From contig JAQUAF010000026.1 in assembly GCA_028687435.1 (NCBI GenBank), positions 1-63,868 on the forward strand: 63,868 bases of DNA, read 5' to 3'. The position numbers were made by a program, and so were the translations under genes. The DNA comes from Verrucomicrobiia bacterium (GTDB lineage: Bacteria > Verrucomicrobiota > Verrucomicrobiia > JABWAM01). Positions 54,001 to 58,296 of the stretch are shown piece by piece. Below the pieces are notes generated by a model. That model was not told the DNA's origin and did no database searches. It saw nothing but the letters and a program-made list of their open reading frames with translations. Every line of letters starts with the position of its first letter. Position 1 is the first letter of the stretch.

Positions 54001-55591
54001 AAAACACCCTTACCCCGCCCGCCAGGGCAAGATCGCATTCCCCGGTCGCCAGGCTTTGCCAGGCCAGATGAATCGCCACCAGCGAGGAGGAACAGGCGGT
54101 ATTGATGGCGATGCTGGGTCCCTTCAAATCAAGAAAATAGGAAATCCGCGCCGCCAGGATCGACTCCGCGTTGCCCTGGAACACCGGCGCGTTTTCGCGG
54201 CGGTCCTTCAACTCCATCAGGCTGTGCAGGTAATCCCCCGGCTCCACCCCGGCAAACACCCCGCACTTCCTCGCCACATGCGCCGACGGCCCGATGTACC
54301 CCGCATCCTCGAGCGCGTGATAACTTTCCTCGATGAAAAGCCGGTGCTGCGGATCGGTGATCTCAGCCTCGCGTCCGGAAATCTTGAAAAACAACGGATC
54401 GAACTTGTCGGCATCCTCCAGAAAACCGCCCCACTTGGCGTTGGTCTTGTTCGTCCGCCGACCCGCCGGATCGTAAAACCGGCTGTGATCCCAGCGGTCG
54501 GACGGCACCTCGACAATGCAATTCCGTCCCGCCGCCAGATTCCGCCAGAATTCCCCCACGTTCGCCGCGCCCGGAAAACGTCCCGACATGCCGATGATCG
54601 CCACGTCCGTTTTCAGAACAGCCGCCGACGCCGTCTCAATGGGCTGTCCGAAAGAAACAACCTTCGCCTCTTGAATGGGCGCCGCGCTCTTCACCTGGCA
54701 TTTTTCAGCCAGATACGCCGCCAGTTTTTCCACGCAACCGTAATCGAACAGAACCGTCGGTTTCAGCTCCGTCCCAAACTGACGGTTCAACTCCTCGACA
54801 AACGCCACCCCCACGATCGAATCCACGCCGAACTCCGCAAACGGCGTTTTTCCGTCAATCTCAACCGGCGGAATCTCCAACACCCGGCCCAAAACAACCG
54901 TGAGCTGTTCACGAATGGATTCCTTTGAATCCGGCTGGTTTGAGGAACTCTTCTCAATATCCGCCACGACAGCATTTTTTTCTCCCGTCCTCGCCCCGGT
55001 CGTCAAAACCTGTCCGTCGCTTCGCGCCATGAACAAATCCCGCTTCAAGAGCGTTTTGTCCTGATATCCGTCGCTTTTGGCCTTGATCTTCAGAAATCCG
55101 GCCCCTGCCAGCGCTTCCTTCCACTTTTGGGCCATCCCGGCTTCCCCCTCCAGAATCAGCAATCCGTTTCCCTTGAGCATCCGCTTCAGATTGACAAGGC
55201 TTTCCATCCCGCCGGACAGCCACTCCTCCATCCCCGCCACCACCACCGCTTCGAACTCCCCCGCCATCCGCCCCTGCTGAAGCACATCACTCCCCATATC
55301 CAGCAGCACAACCTGCGCGCCCGGCAGCCGTGAGCCAAAAAATTCGATCCACCTCCGTGATTCATCCAGGGAAGCCACCGCCCGGACCAACCGCACCCGT
55401 TCCCTGTTCTCGTTCAATTCGCCCAGCAACCACCCCTCGACCGCCTCGTCCAGACCGCCCATCACCAAAACATCCACCGGCCCGGAGAAATTCCCCTGCC
55501 CCATCCGTTGCCGGATGAAAAGCAAAAGCGTTTCCGCCATTTTTCGATGTTCCGCTGCGTTCGGTGATTCCATAGGGTTGCCGCCTCTCAT
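39044..55591 (-). CDS. AT-less (trans-AT-type) modular polyketide synthase, four KS, BAHD-like terminus
   Basis: About 5,515 residues; ATG 55591 is my choice among TTG 55618, ATG 55591 and ATG 55573. Order (plus-strand positions): methyltransferase-like C-terminal piece (55.6-55.0 kb); ACP1 (GVDSI, 54.8); KS1 (54.6-53.3, NTACSSS); DH1 (HQIGGKKILP, 52.8-52.0); ACP2 (GIDSI); KS2 (51.6-50.3, DTMCSSS); KR2 (49.6-48.4, LFSSAAG and DYASAN); ACP3 (GVDSI); KS3 (47.9-46.6, DTACSSS); DH3 (HQVGGQAIMP, 45.97-45.2); ACP4 (GFDSI); KS4 (44.7-43.4, DTACSSS); DH4 (HQVGGEKIMP, 42.8-42.0); KR4 (42.0-40.85, LFSSMAG and NYAYAN); ACP5 (GFDSI, 40.5); BAHD-like domain with SHAIADG (39.88) and DFGSG (39.19). Every KS keeps Cys-His-His (EAHGTGT; GH in SNIGH or TNLGH). 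I find no AT, ER or thioesterase, so malonyl units must come from an enzyme in trans, not encoded here. The product is unknown. Confidence 0.9.
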   Translation of the reverse strand: MRGGNPMESPNAAEHRKMAETLLLFIRQRMGQGNFSGPVDVLVMGGLDEAVEGWLLGELNENRERVRLVRAVASLDESRRWIEFFGSRLPGAQVVLLDMGSDVLQQGRMAGEFEAVVVAGMEEWLSGGMESLVNLKRMLKGNGLLILEGEAGMAQKWKEALAGAGFLKIKAKSDGYQDKTLLKRDLFMARSDGQVLTTGARTGEKNAVVADIEKSSSNQPDSKESIREQLTVVLGRVLEIPPVEIDGKTPFAEFGVDSIVGVAFVEELNRQFGTELKPTVLFDYGCVEKLAAYLAEKCQVKSAAPIQEAKVVSFGQPIETASAAVLKTDVAIIGMSGRFPGAANVGEFWRNLAAGRNCIVEVPSDRWDHSRFYDPAGRRTNKTNAKWGGFLEDADKFDPLFFKISGREAEITDPQHRLFIEESYHALEDAGYIGPSAHVARKCGVFAGVEPGDYLHSLMELKDRRENAPVFQGNAESILAARISYFLDLKGPSIAINTACSSSLVAIHLAWQSLATGECDLALAGGVRVFSAGKSYLALSNMGMLSPDGQCKTFDESANGFVPGEAAGVVVLKPLAAALRDGDHVYGVIKGSAINQDGRTNGITAPSSLSQTQVELEVYEKFGLSPESFQYVEAHGTGTKLGDPIEIQALTESFRKFTSARQFCAIGSVKTNLGHTLAASGVCSMIKVLLSLQNRRLAPSLNLRKINPYIDFANSPFFVNTALREWTAPDGRPRRAAISSFGFSGTNCHLVVEEAPAAEQRGSVKNKPAWLITLSAKTSEALSRRQRDLLAWLETHPDASLEDVSFTLNLGREHLEMRWAAVAGSTDELRGMLRVGGGETPAAPPVTEDEKVYREKLAVLKDQYLEGRELDWEGLHRNEPHRRISLPTYPFAKERYWLPVESPAEQVEISGPFAPHPLVQRDVSTSGQTQYAVVFNGEEFFLADHQIGGKKILPGVAYLEMAVAAVRQIMRGDSFALSNLAWMRPLTVEGEKEVLIRLTPEGQAVRFEVVSDHGRTVHVQGKAVRNQGGLSLQCNPDEIKARCAKTADGGEIYQRCADAGLWFGERFRAVRQVWFAEDEALSLLELPAALGGGANAFTLHPVLMDGALQTTAVLGGGGGLPVPFAVAEVVFSPLPARCYAHVRREKTRQGLRRYEVVLMDESGRAVVRLDGMVMRALPSESGKSAREDAGGDSLPVQPAAAETTGDRRDVFLGYLAEQFAKLVKLPVSRIRPKDALEKYGIDSIMVMEFTQRLEETFGELPKTLLFEHQTLAELADYFLTHHSGKVDALLGETLKKTTGVSTAETGAAEDWPVMKSPADKVRDARPVPAGGEEEIAIVGLFGRYPMADDPDQFWDNLRNGRDCITKIPPERWDYRLFYDPAPGRPGKTRNKWGGFLKDVDRFDAQFFSVMPREAVALDPQERLFLETVWRTVEDAGYSRSALANRKVGVFVGVMYGEYQLYGAGDVRQGKVFPLSSSYASIANRVSYFFNWHGPSLALDTMCSSSLTAIHLACASLRRGESEAAVAGGVNTTLHPHKDILLAPGGFASSDGRCHSFGEGGDGYVPGEGVGAVLLKTLSRALADGDHIYAVIKGSAVNHGGKTNGYTVPNPKAQAELIRTALAETGVEPRSIQYIEAHGTGTSLGDPIEIASLTKAFQQAPGTGAPERQSCMVGSVKSNIGHLESAAGIAAVTKVLLQLRHGQIVPSLHSEKLNPNIRFDETPFEVARTLRDWPAIKLRKDGVERRQPRRAGISSFGAGGANAHLIVEEFMGEARREGKIEGPFLFVLSARKPDRLMARARQLLEFLRQRESLGFPAHFLADMAFTLQAGREPLEERLAFVANSGTEAMARLRQFVNGEAGPGLWRGTVQPARAEAMPWLEGGEGKAFLGAEKSRRKWDRLAQAWVEGGQVDWEVFYREGGVCRMSLPTYPFAGERYWAPDNPNFAPSAPVAAAQPALVLKAPSGDALDEKPSALLLRPVWKKSAEVALPAEQARGVLWLFDAEENLRREIERKFPALSVTRIFPAENFGQEGKTIWLNPSFDDDYRRLVETGCPDLVIHRWACTPRDPGHALEVGLYSSFRLARSLMQRGVRKDVRMLFCHPVKESPAFSAVSGLARTLAQEQPRLQLRMLQTETAGLELVAELFAGEMEREIRRQQGKREVRIFEPFEMAAGTGGVLRKNGVYLITGGMGGLGRIFAGHLAVHYQARLVLTGRSALNDEMRAVIQGIEKSGAEILYAQGDISRHEDAQKIVRQARERFGGLNGVVHAAGVIKDALILNKNTADFSAVMTPKAQGALALDEATKAESLDFFVLFSSAAGFFGNVGQADYASANAFLDAFARVREVQRRAGERRGKTVSINWPLWKEGGMQMGGGSKQAQLEKLGIFALPKEAGVPIFEQALQGNETGFVPLWGIRRLLEKTLFGREMTGEEKRAPVKLAEADFLPRVEAYLKQTLAKVTQLPAADIDIEQRFEQLGVDSIVVNDFNLQLEKDLGEMPKTLLYEHQTIQLLANHLLAAYPSQLARFFGQGGIPDAGRKEMETRSVAAEPAALPEKSKVVQENAGVSSAAAPFSRSTEDIAIIGLSGRYPQARDVRAFWEALKSGRDCVTEIPKERWDIEEYYDPDPAKAIEGKMYARWGAFLDQVDQFDPLFFGLPPVEAELMDPQERLFLETTWMTLEDAGYTRKDLRRRVRKEYAASVGVFVGVTNNSYQLVSHDQGGDRMLPTSLPWSLANRISYLFNFNGPSIPVDTACSSSLTAIHLACEAIRRGECQQALAGGVNLYLHPSKYVAMCLVKMLSTQGRCNTFGAGGDGFVPGEGVGAVLLKPLSLARADGDHVYGVIKGTAVNHGGRTNGYTVPNPVAQAELIARVLREGRIDPRTLGYIEAHGTGTSLGDPIEVAGLVKAFADAAGGAPGSAEPWCALGSAKSNIGHLEAAAGIAGLTKVLLQMKHRQLAPSLHAEQLNPKITFAGTPFRVQRELAEWQPLRKAGAADLLRAGISSFGAGGANAHVVVEEYREEVGGKVQGFRGQGTEGQRVEVEEPALIVLSARQREQLKVYAGNLRQFLMETPAEETPLQWMAFTLQVGREAFEERLAFVVSSREDLLLKLERVARETALPEEFFSGRVKKERVQIVAEGQAKTVDAAAMEAVKAGDLAQIAKCWVGGSEIDWREFHRGKGARRVSLPTYPFARQRYWLPEIRKTGVATGAARLHPLAHRNESTLREIVFKSRFSGNEPVFKDHQVGGQAIMPGAATLELALAGLRLAGGITKPQLRNVVWTRPVKALPEGTEIALRFYPETGGNARFELCDRNGEVLVQGKGVMAEAVAPANLDWTAIRSRCSQTMAASALYDGFAERGLKYGEGFRVIRELGYGQDEVWISLSVPPVWKGEDYRLHPALLDGALQSLALLGAGQNGVEIPYAVGEVLEWKKLPDQCLAYCRVKVDEKGARRYEVQLADAQGRVLACLRNVSFRRVDQPARAERASKEPVAAAKVVASPAIKADGEGAPDVRLMADLKQMVAKVLRLDLSVLDEESDLSEYGFDSITFTSLCNEINQAWGLEMTPAILFEHQTLKSFADFLWKEHDAVLGKYYQAVAPTVETARDVSAGEEAVEAPVFSDGEISSEAHVRPGREPVAVIGMSGAFPGSPDLDKFWQNLEEGKDLITRAPSERWVFPRGALPAEALREIPWGGFVEGVDQFDPLFFDISPREAELMDPQQRMLLQMVWKAMEDAGYRKTDLAGTRTGLFVGVAANDYANLLAMNGIPVEAYSSTGNAHSVLANRVSYFFDLRGPSEAIDTACSSSLVAIHRAVESMESGSSDMAIVSGVNVLLNPAVFMAFNKAGMLSPDGRCKTFDERANGYVRGEGIGVIVLKPLSRAKRDGDPIHGVILGSAENHGGHVQSLTVPNPNAQAQLLREAFARAGVSPWSVGCIEAHGTGTSLGDPIEVNGLKKAFGKNTGGIPQPRCAVGSVKTNIGHLETAAGIAGVIKALLAMRHRRIPGNAHLRKLNPYIQVADTPFYFPQHAEPWEPLRDAQGRPLPRRAGVSSFGFGGANAHVVLEEYREEVGGKVQGFRGQGTEGQRVEVEEPALIVFSARDEVRLREVAENLAAFVKGQLETERIGEAVEKISLRQMAYTLQAGRQPMDARLALIVSSQAELAEKLGGFLQGGKDIVGLHLGNVAANKNAVHLLRQIQDDRQMTAPLLAGRQLAKLAQLWVAGVEIDWKTMYQGGRMTRVNLPTYPFARDRYWVPAVKHSAGGAKAEGLHPLVQRNESDLKGVCFSGSFSGEEIVLRDHQVGGEKIMPGAAILEMALAGARLATGSDEVVLREVAWVRPLKAGSQGVEVRQYWRPAEHGGAVFEVRQADGTLLSQGRCEAGKTFEKETLDAAGIRERCGRKIDPSKFYAGFAERGLVYGEGYRVIGEIGVGQGEVWCRMETPAVWGGEAWRLHPALLDGALQSLAAIRKDDDGLELPFAVREVWCGGVLPSKCQAYGRIEEDTGGVRRFEIKLMDENGVVMARLGGLTVRRFGRLEGETLYYRPVWKSQAVRTDGLPAAGTCLLFDEASDLADELRRSGVRVVRVTPGEAWQSDGQTVAMRRDQDEDYHRLLGEVKFDWVIHRWARADAGLDDALARGIFSLHRLVRAGLKGKFKGVGRILFVYPAGEAVCEAAAGYAKSLRFEQPQLRVKTVGVEGALPTAAEWLGELEDESFEVRYREGKREARTLEEITPGALAQPLPLKQGGVYLLTGGAGGLGMIFAGYLLEKWDARLVLAGRSELGDEKRRQLESFGGKIHYCRADVSDPEGARRAVGEARERFGRLDGVIHAAGVLRDALIWRLKEDDFSAVLQPKLTGAQALDDAIGDEPLDFFVLFSSMAGLLGNAGQGNYAYANACLDAFARRRALSRKNGGRTLSINWPLWRDGGMQAGDGGKRSEQGLGVAALGRTDGLKIFENALRSGEAQVWGCVGNRERIQMLLLGGTPKPGIAHPSAEPVAAAAMAGDRTHEAIRDFLVAQLAVLIKMPPSQIKTGEPLEKYGFDSIMAAEFGGILEKEFGETSKTLVFEYPTVEALTRYFHARQAKRTEPAGETAKPAEPVAATAVENAVAGGGLKQCRSMALAPMDYLFVGRQRLAIQVLYYFEEALDYEHLRKGLQKAGELFYPVNSELTPSGEREYLISECRDEPDFQEIICEPEVKLPQPDHPETTAPFHVDFDPTLPGEKLARFRLFQLARGSVLSVNMSHAIADGYSFYYFMSAWAAICRGAAFLPPEHARRVLGELVRDYRAKRERRDAGLGGEVEWTIPLLAPDTDPTTDQIETLILDAAALMAEARAGAQGHEAAKLTENSVVTAKLWKLYAQTLPADAGELTLACPVNFRRNSGKLTHAYFGNAATPAIVRRERERVLNDSLASLAAQITDAVRACDESTLLSFNAAIDDLRRGKGLDAMNRAALVDPQRGLIVTNVARFPLPPIDFGSGPFRQEFSAENYAGTAVMISAEGSMFKVRLGYPRRMADRAAPAG
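43317..43419. repeat. 103-bp G-rich repeat, copy A (inside the PKS gene)
   Basis: Identical over 103 bases to 46452-46554, then one mismatch and about 20 more matching bases. On the coding strand it holds four G-tracts (complement of 43348-43374: GGGG-ACA-GGGG-ACAGA-GGGG-CAGA-GGG order reversed on plus), a good G-quadruplex pattern. It encodes GGKVQGFRGQGTEGQRVEVE in the linker after KS4, unlike normal PKS linker sequence. Confidence 0.9.
46452..46554. repeat. 103-bp G-rich repeat, copy B (inside the PKS gene)
   Basis: Exact copy of 43317-43419, in the same reading frame and the same place relative to KS3, in the linker to the next module. G-tract part is at 46483-46509. The identity is far higher than between the flanking KS domains, so the copies are recent or kept alike by gene conversion. 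Confidence 0.9.
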
Positions 55592-55662
55592 ATTCCCCAA
55601 AATCTCCACCCGATACAATCACGCTTTTTTGCCTTTTTAAAAGCGCATCACATCCATCCCAA

Positions 55663-55687
55663 ATTGTGCACGCACTGCGTGCACAAT
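55663..55687. promoter_or_regulatory. Perfect 10-bp palindrome upstream of the PKS gene
   Basis: ATTGTGCACG at 55663-55672 and CGTGCACAAT at 55678-55687 surround 5 bases. It lies about 72 bases upstream of the PKS ATG on the minus strand, in otherwise non-coding DNA, and has no U-run on either side. It fits a regulator-binding site for the synthase gene better than a terminator. Confidence 0.45.
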
Positions 55688-55756
55688 CTCAGGAGGTGTT
55701 ACCGCGAAGTTCTCTTGCCTTAGAAGCTGAATATGGCTTGTTCGATCTGATTCGGC

Positions 55757-56083
55757 GTGGGGTTGAGAGCATTCCGAACGGCAGATGGCACAGAAGTTTT
55801 GTGTCAGGACAAGACCTATCCCTTAACAGGAAAGACAGTGACAACAGCAAAATCCCTGTTGACCTTTTTCCCATGCGGTCAGAAAACGCTATTGCGAGAC
55901 AAACGGTTGTCCGGAAGGTTTATCACGTTCCACGTGGCCACCCCTCCATGGTTTGAAATCTTCCACCATGGTCAGAAGAACCCCGCACCCCAATGGTTTA
56001 TCTTGATTGATCGGACAAATACATGTGAAATTGAAGGCATCGCACGCATCAATGAAAACGACCACCGCTTATTTCACCGATAA
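55757..56083 (+). CDS. Small hypothetical protein (weak call)
   Basis: A 108-codon frame from GTG 55757 to TAA 56081-56083, 21 bases ahead of the DUF2283 gene on the same strand. The part after residue 50 looks protein-like (FITFHVATPPWFEIFHHG and PQWFILIDRTNTCEIEGIA). DUF2283 genes often follow a small toxin-like gene, so the two may be a pair, but I recognise no family and the start is uncertain. Confidence 0.3.
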   Translation: MGLRAFRTADGTEVLCQDKTYPLTGKTVTTAKSLLTFFPCGQKTLLRDKRLSGRFITFHVATPPWFEIFHHGQKNPAPQWFILIDRTNTCEIEGIARINENDHRLFHR

Positions 56084-56104
56084 CCCCAAAGAAGGAGAAA
56101 CCCT

Positions 56105-56314
56105 ATGGCCGACAAAGTAAAAGTGTGGTTTGATCCGGAAGCTGACTTCCTTGAGGTTCAATTTTGCGACAAACCCGGTGTCATGAAGGAAACCGGCAAC
56201 GACGCCGTCATGGAGCGACTGGACGAGCAAGGCAACGTCGTTGGTTTCAGCGTGCTGGGAGTCAGCCAATTCCGCAAAGACCATCCCATGGAAGCGGAAC
56301 TTGTCCATGGTTAA
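56105..56314 (+). CDS. DUF2283 family protein
   Basis: The 69-residue protein has the compact DUF2283 pattern: VKVWFDPEADFLEVQF, then MERLDEQGNVVGFSVLGVS. A GAAGGAG lies 7 bases before the ATG, the best ribosome-binding site in this area. The family is often next to small DUF4258-type proteins in toxin-antitoxin-like pairs; the role is not established. Lies just outside the tRNA-Ser fragment. Confidence 0.8.
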   Translation: MADKVKVWFDPEADFLEVQFCDKPGVMKETGNDAVMERLDEQGNVVGFSVLGVSQFRKDHPMEAELVHG

Positions 56315-56909
56315 AATTCGCCTACATGACAGGAAACCGGTTGGTCCGGCCAGCATCCAGCAAGGCTGGATTTCCCTGTCGACCTCTGCCCATCGGTGGA
56401 AGACGGTTGATCCATCAATTGGCTGAAGACCTTTTTTCATCCCCCCACCCTTTTCAATCATGCAAAATCCTCGCAAACAGGCAAGTCATGGCAAATCTTG
56501 TTACAGTTTCAGAGACGTTCGACTCACTAATAATGGCTAGCCATGAGCGAAGCCCGCGAGGGCGGAGTCGAATGGCGGAGGAGGTGAGATTCGAACTCAC
56601 GGCCTTAGCGGAGCTCCTCTGAAAAGGTAGTTTTCACTCTGGAAATAGGCAATGAAAAACAATGGCAGCAAACCCCACCCGTTATGCTTTTTATTATGCA
56701 ATTTTTTACTGTGAAGCTCGCGGCACTGAATCAAATGGCGACCCAAACAAGGACAGGGAAGCCCAACTCGTCCTTGCCACATGACAAAGGAACATGGGGA
56801 TCAGGGGTGATAGGGGTAGGGAATCGCCCTCAGGGTCTCCCGCTAGAAATTCCAACACTGAAACCGTCGCACCCTCCGGGCAACTTTCGGCATCCGATTG
56901 GGGCAATAC
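56315..56909. other. Non-coding stretch around the tRNA-Ser fragment
   Basis: Apart from the tRNA-Ser 3' piece I see no supportable gene. The minus-strand frame covering 56706-56905 is open and reads GDPEGDSLPLSPLIPMFLCH in part, but it has no start or known domain and runs into the IS630 element. It may be the tail of something the IS interrupted. Confidence 0.4.
56573..56611 (-). other. 3' end of a tRNA-Ser gene, probable attachment-site relic
   Basis: Read on the minus strand this ends GTGAGTTCGAATCTCAC (T arm, complement of 56584-56600), then CTCCTCC, G and an encoded CCA. That is the T arm and 3' acceptor half of a serine tRNA, but the sequence upstream does not fold into anticodon and D arms. 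Integrases commonly use this part of tRNA genes as att core, so it may mark one end of the island that follows. Confidence 0.6.
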
Positions 56910-56911
56910 TA

Positions 56912-58115
56912 GTGTAGTGTGTCTCAAATAACTAGACATATCATTTTTGAGGTTTTCTTCGCCTTGGCTGGGTACAGCCAAGCTGGATTTCTTCCAATTT
57001 GGAACGTGCCCGGTCCAACTTCTGAAGGATATCTTCGACTTTTGCCGTCCAGACGAACGGTTGCGGGTTGGCATTCCACGCTTGCAAAAATGCTTCAATG
57101 GCCTGTTTGAGATCCGACACACTGAGGAAACTTCCCCGCCGGATCGTCTTTTCGGTCAGATGGCCAAACCAACGCTCGACCAAATTCAACCAACTGGAAC
57201 TGGTGGGAATAAAGTGCGGTTTGAAACGCGGGTGCTTCTCCAGCCAGAGTTTCACCTCGGGTGTTTTATGGGTGCCATAGTTGTCCATCACCAAATGGAG
57301 GTTCATCCCCAAGGGAAATTCTCGATCCAACTGCCGTAGAAACTTCAGAAATTCTTGATGCCGGTGGTGGGCGTGGCACTGCCCGATGACTTTACCGTCC
57401 AGCGCATTGAGAGCAGCAAACAATGTGGTCGTCCCATTGCGCTTATAGTCGTGGGTCCAAGTACCACAGCGGCCACGTTTCAGAGGCAAGCCCGGCTGAG
57501 TCCGATCCAGCGCTTGGATCTGACTTTTCTCGTCCACACAAAGGACCAAGGCCTTTTGCGGCGGGTTCAGATACAACCCCACTACGTCCGTCAGCTTCTC
57601 GATAAACCGGACATCCCGCGACAGCTTGAACGTCCGCTGCAAATGAGGTTTCAAATTGTGCAACTGCCATAACCGGTTAATCGTGCGTGAACTCACCCCA
57701 TGCGCGGCAGCCATCAGCCGACAGCTCCAGTGGGTCATTCCCTTGGGGTTACTCCGTAGCGTATCATTAATGATAGCATCCCGTTTGGCCTGATCGTAAA
57801 GGGGGCGACGACCGCGGCCAGAGGCCACCCGCCAAATCGCACCAATCCCTTCTTGACGCACCCTTTGCCGCCAAAGGGCAGGCGTGTGTCGATTCACATC
57901 GTACTGCTCAGCAATCTTCAAATCCTCCAGCCCCGCGGTCGCCGCCAGCACCAAGCGGCAACGCAAAGCCACCTGCTGGGGGGTACTGTGGCCCACCTCC
58001 CACTCTTTAAGTTGTCGGAGATCGTCCTGCCCGAGCATCACGGGGCTGCTTTTTCTTGGCATACCCATACTCTAACAGAAATCCATAATATGTCTAGTTA
58101 TTTATGACACAACAC
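56912..58115 (-). mobile_element. IS630-family insertion sequence, apparently complete
   Basis: 1,204 bases bounded by imperfect inverted repeats of about 31 bases: the left end begins GTGTAGTGTGTCTCAAATAA and the right end, read inward, GTGTTGTGTCATAAATAA, both followed by CTAGACATAT. A TA dinucleotide flanks each end (56910-56911 and 58116-58117), the target duplication of this Tc1/mariner-like family. It contains one transposase gene. Integrity suggests recent activity. Confidence 0.9.
56941..58068 (-). CDS. IS630-family transposase
   Basis: The 375-residue enzyme has an N-terminal helix-turn-helix (VALRCRLVLAATAGLEDLKI then IAEQYDVNRHTPALW), a second one at HWSCRLMAAAHGVSSRTINRL, and the DDE catalytic core: CVDEKSQIQALDR (first Asp), HLVMDNYGTHKT (second Asp) and WLNLVERWFGHLTEK (Glu). 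It is full length with no frameshift, which is notable because many IS630 elements need programmed frameshifting. Confidence 0.95.
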   Translation of the reverse strand: MGMPRKSSPVMLGQDDLRQLKEWEVGHSTPQQVALRCRLVLAATAGLEDLKIAEQYDVNRHTPALWRQRVRQEGIGAIWRVASGRGRRPLYDQAKRDAIINDTLRSNPKGMTHWSCRLMAAAHGVSSRTINRLWQLHNLKPHLQRTFKLSRDVRFIEKLTDVVGLYLNPPQKALVLCVDEKSQIQALDRTQPGLPLKRGRCGTWTHDYKRNGTTTLFAALNALDGKVIGQCHAHHRHQEFLKFLRQLDREFPLGMNLHLVMDNYGTHKTPEVKLWLEKHPRFKPHFIPTSSSWLNLVERWFGHLTEKTIRRGSFLSVSDLKQAIEAFLQAWNANPQPFVWTAKVEDILQKLDRARSKLEEIQLGCTQPRRRKPQK

Positions 58116-58296
58116 TAGGGTTCGGCACGGCTCCACCTTGGAATTTTCGAAAAATCGCACCGACGGCCTTTCTTGGAACTGAGGTGGTCACAGCTACGAG
58201 TTTCGCACGTGACAGGCGAATTAAATTTGGTCTCGTCTTTCAATGTGAAATTTGCCAGTCTGGAAAAAAATCGTAGTACTTTTAATTCAAGAAAAC

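Noticed and set aside
56573..56662. Complete tRNA-Ser gene on the minus strand
   Set aside because: Only the T arm and 3' half fold; no anticodon or D arm can be built from the upstream bases.
58018..58068. Programmed frameshift in the IS630 transposase
   Set aside because: The transposase is a single continuous frame; no slippery site is needed.
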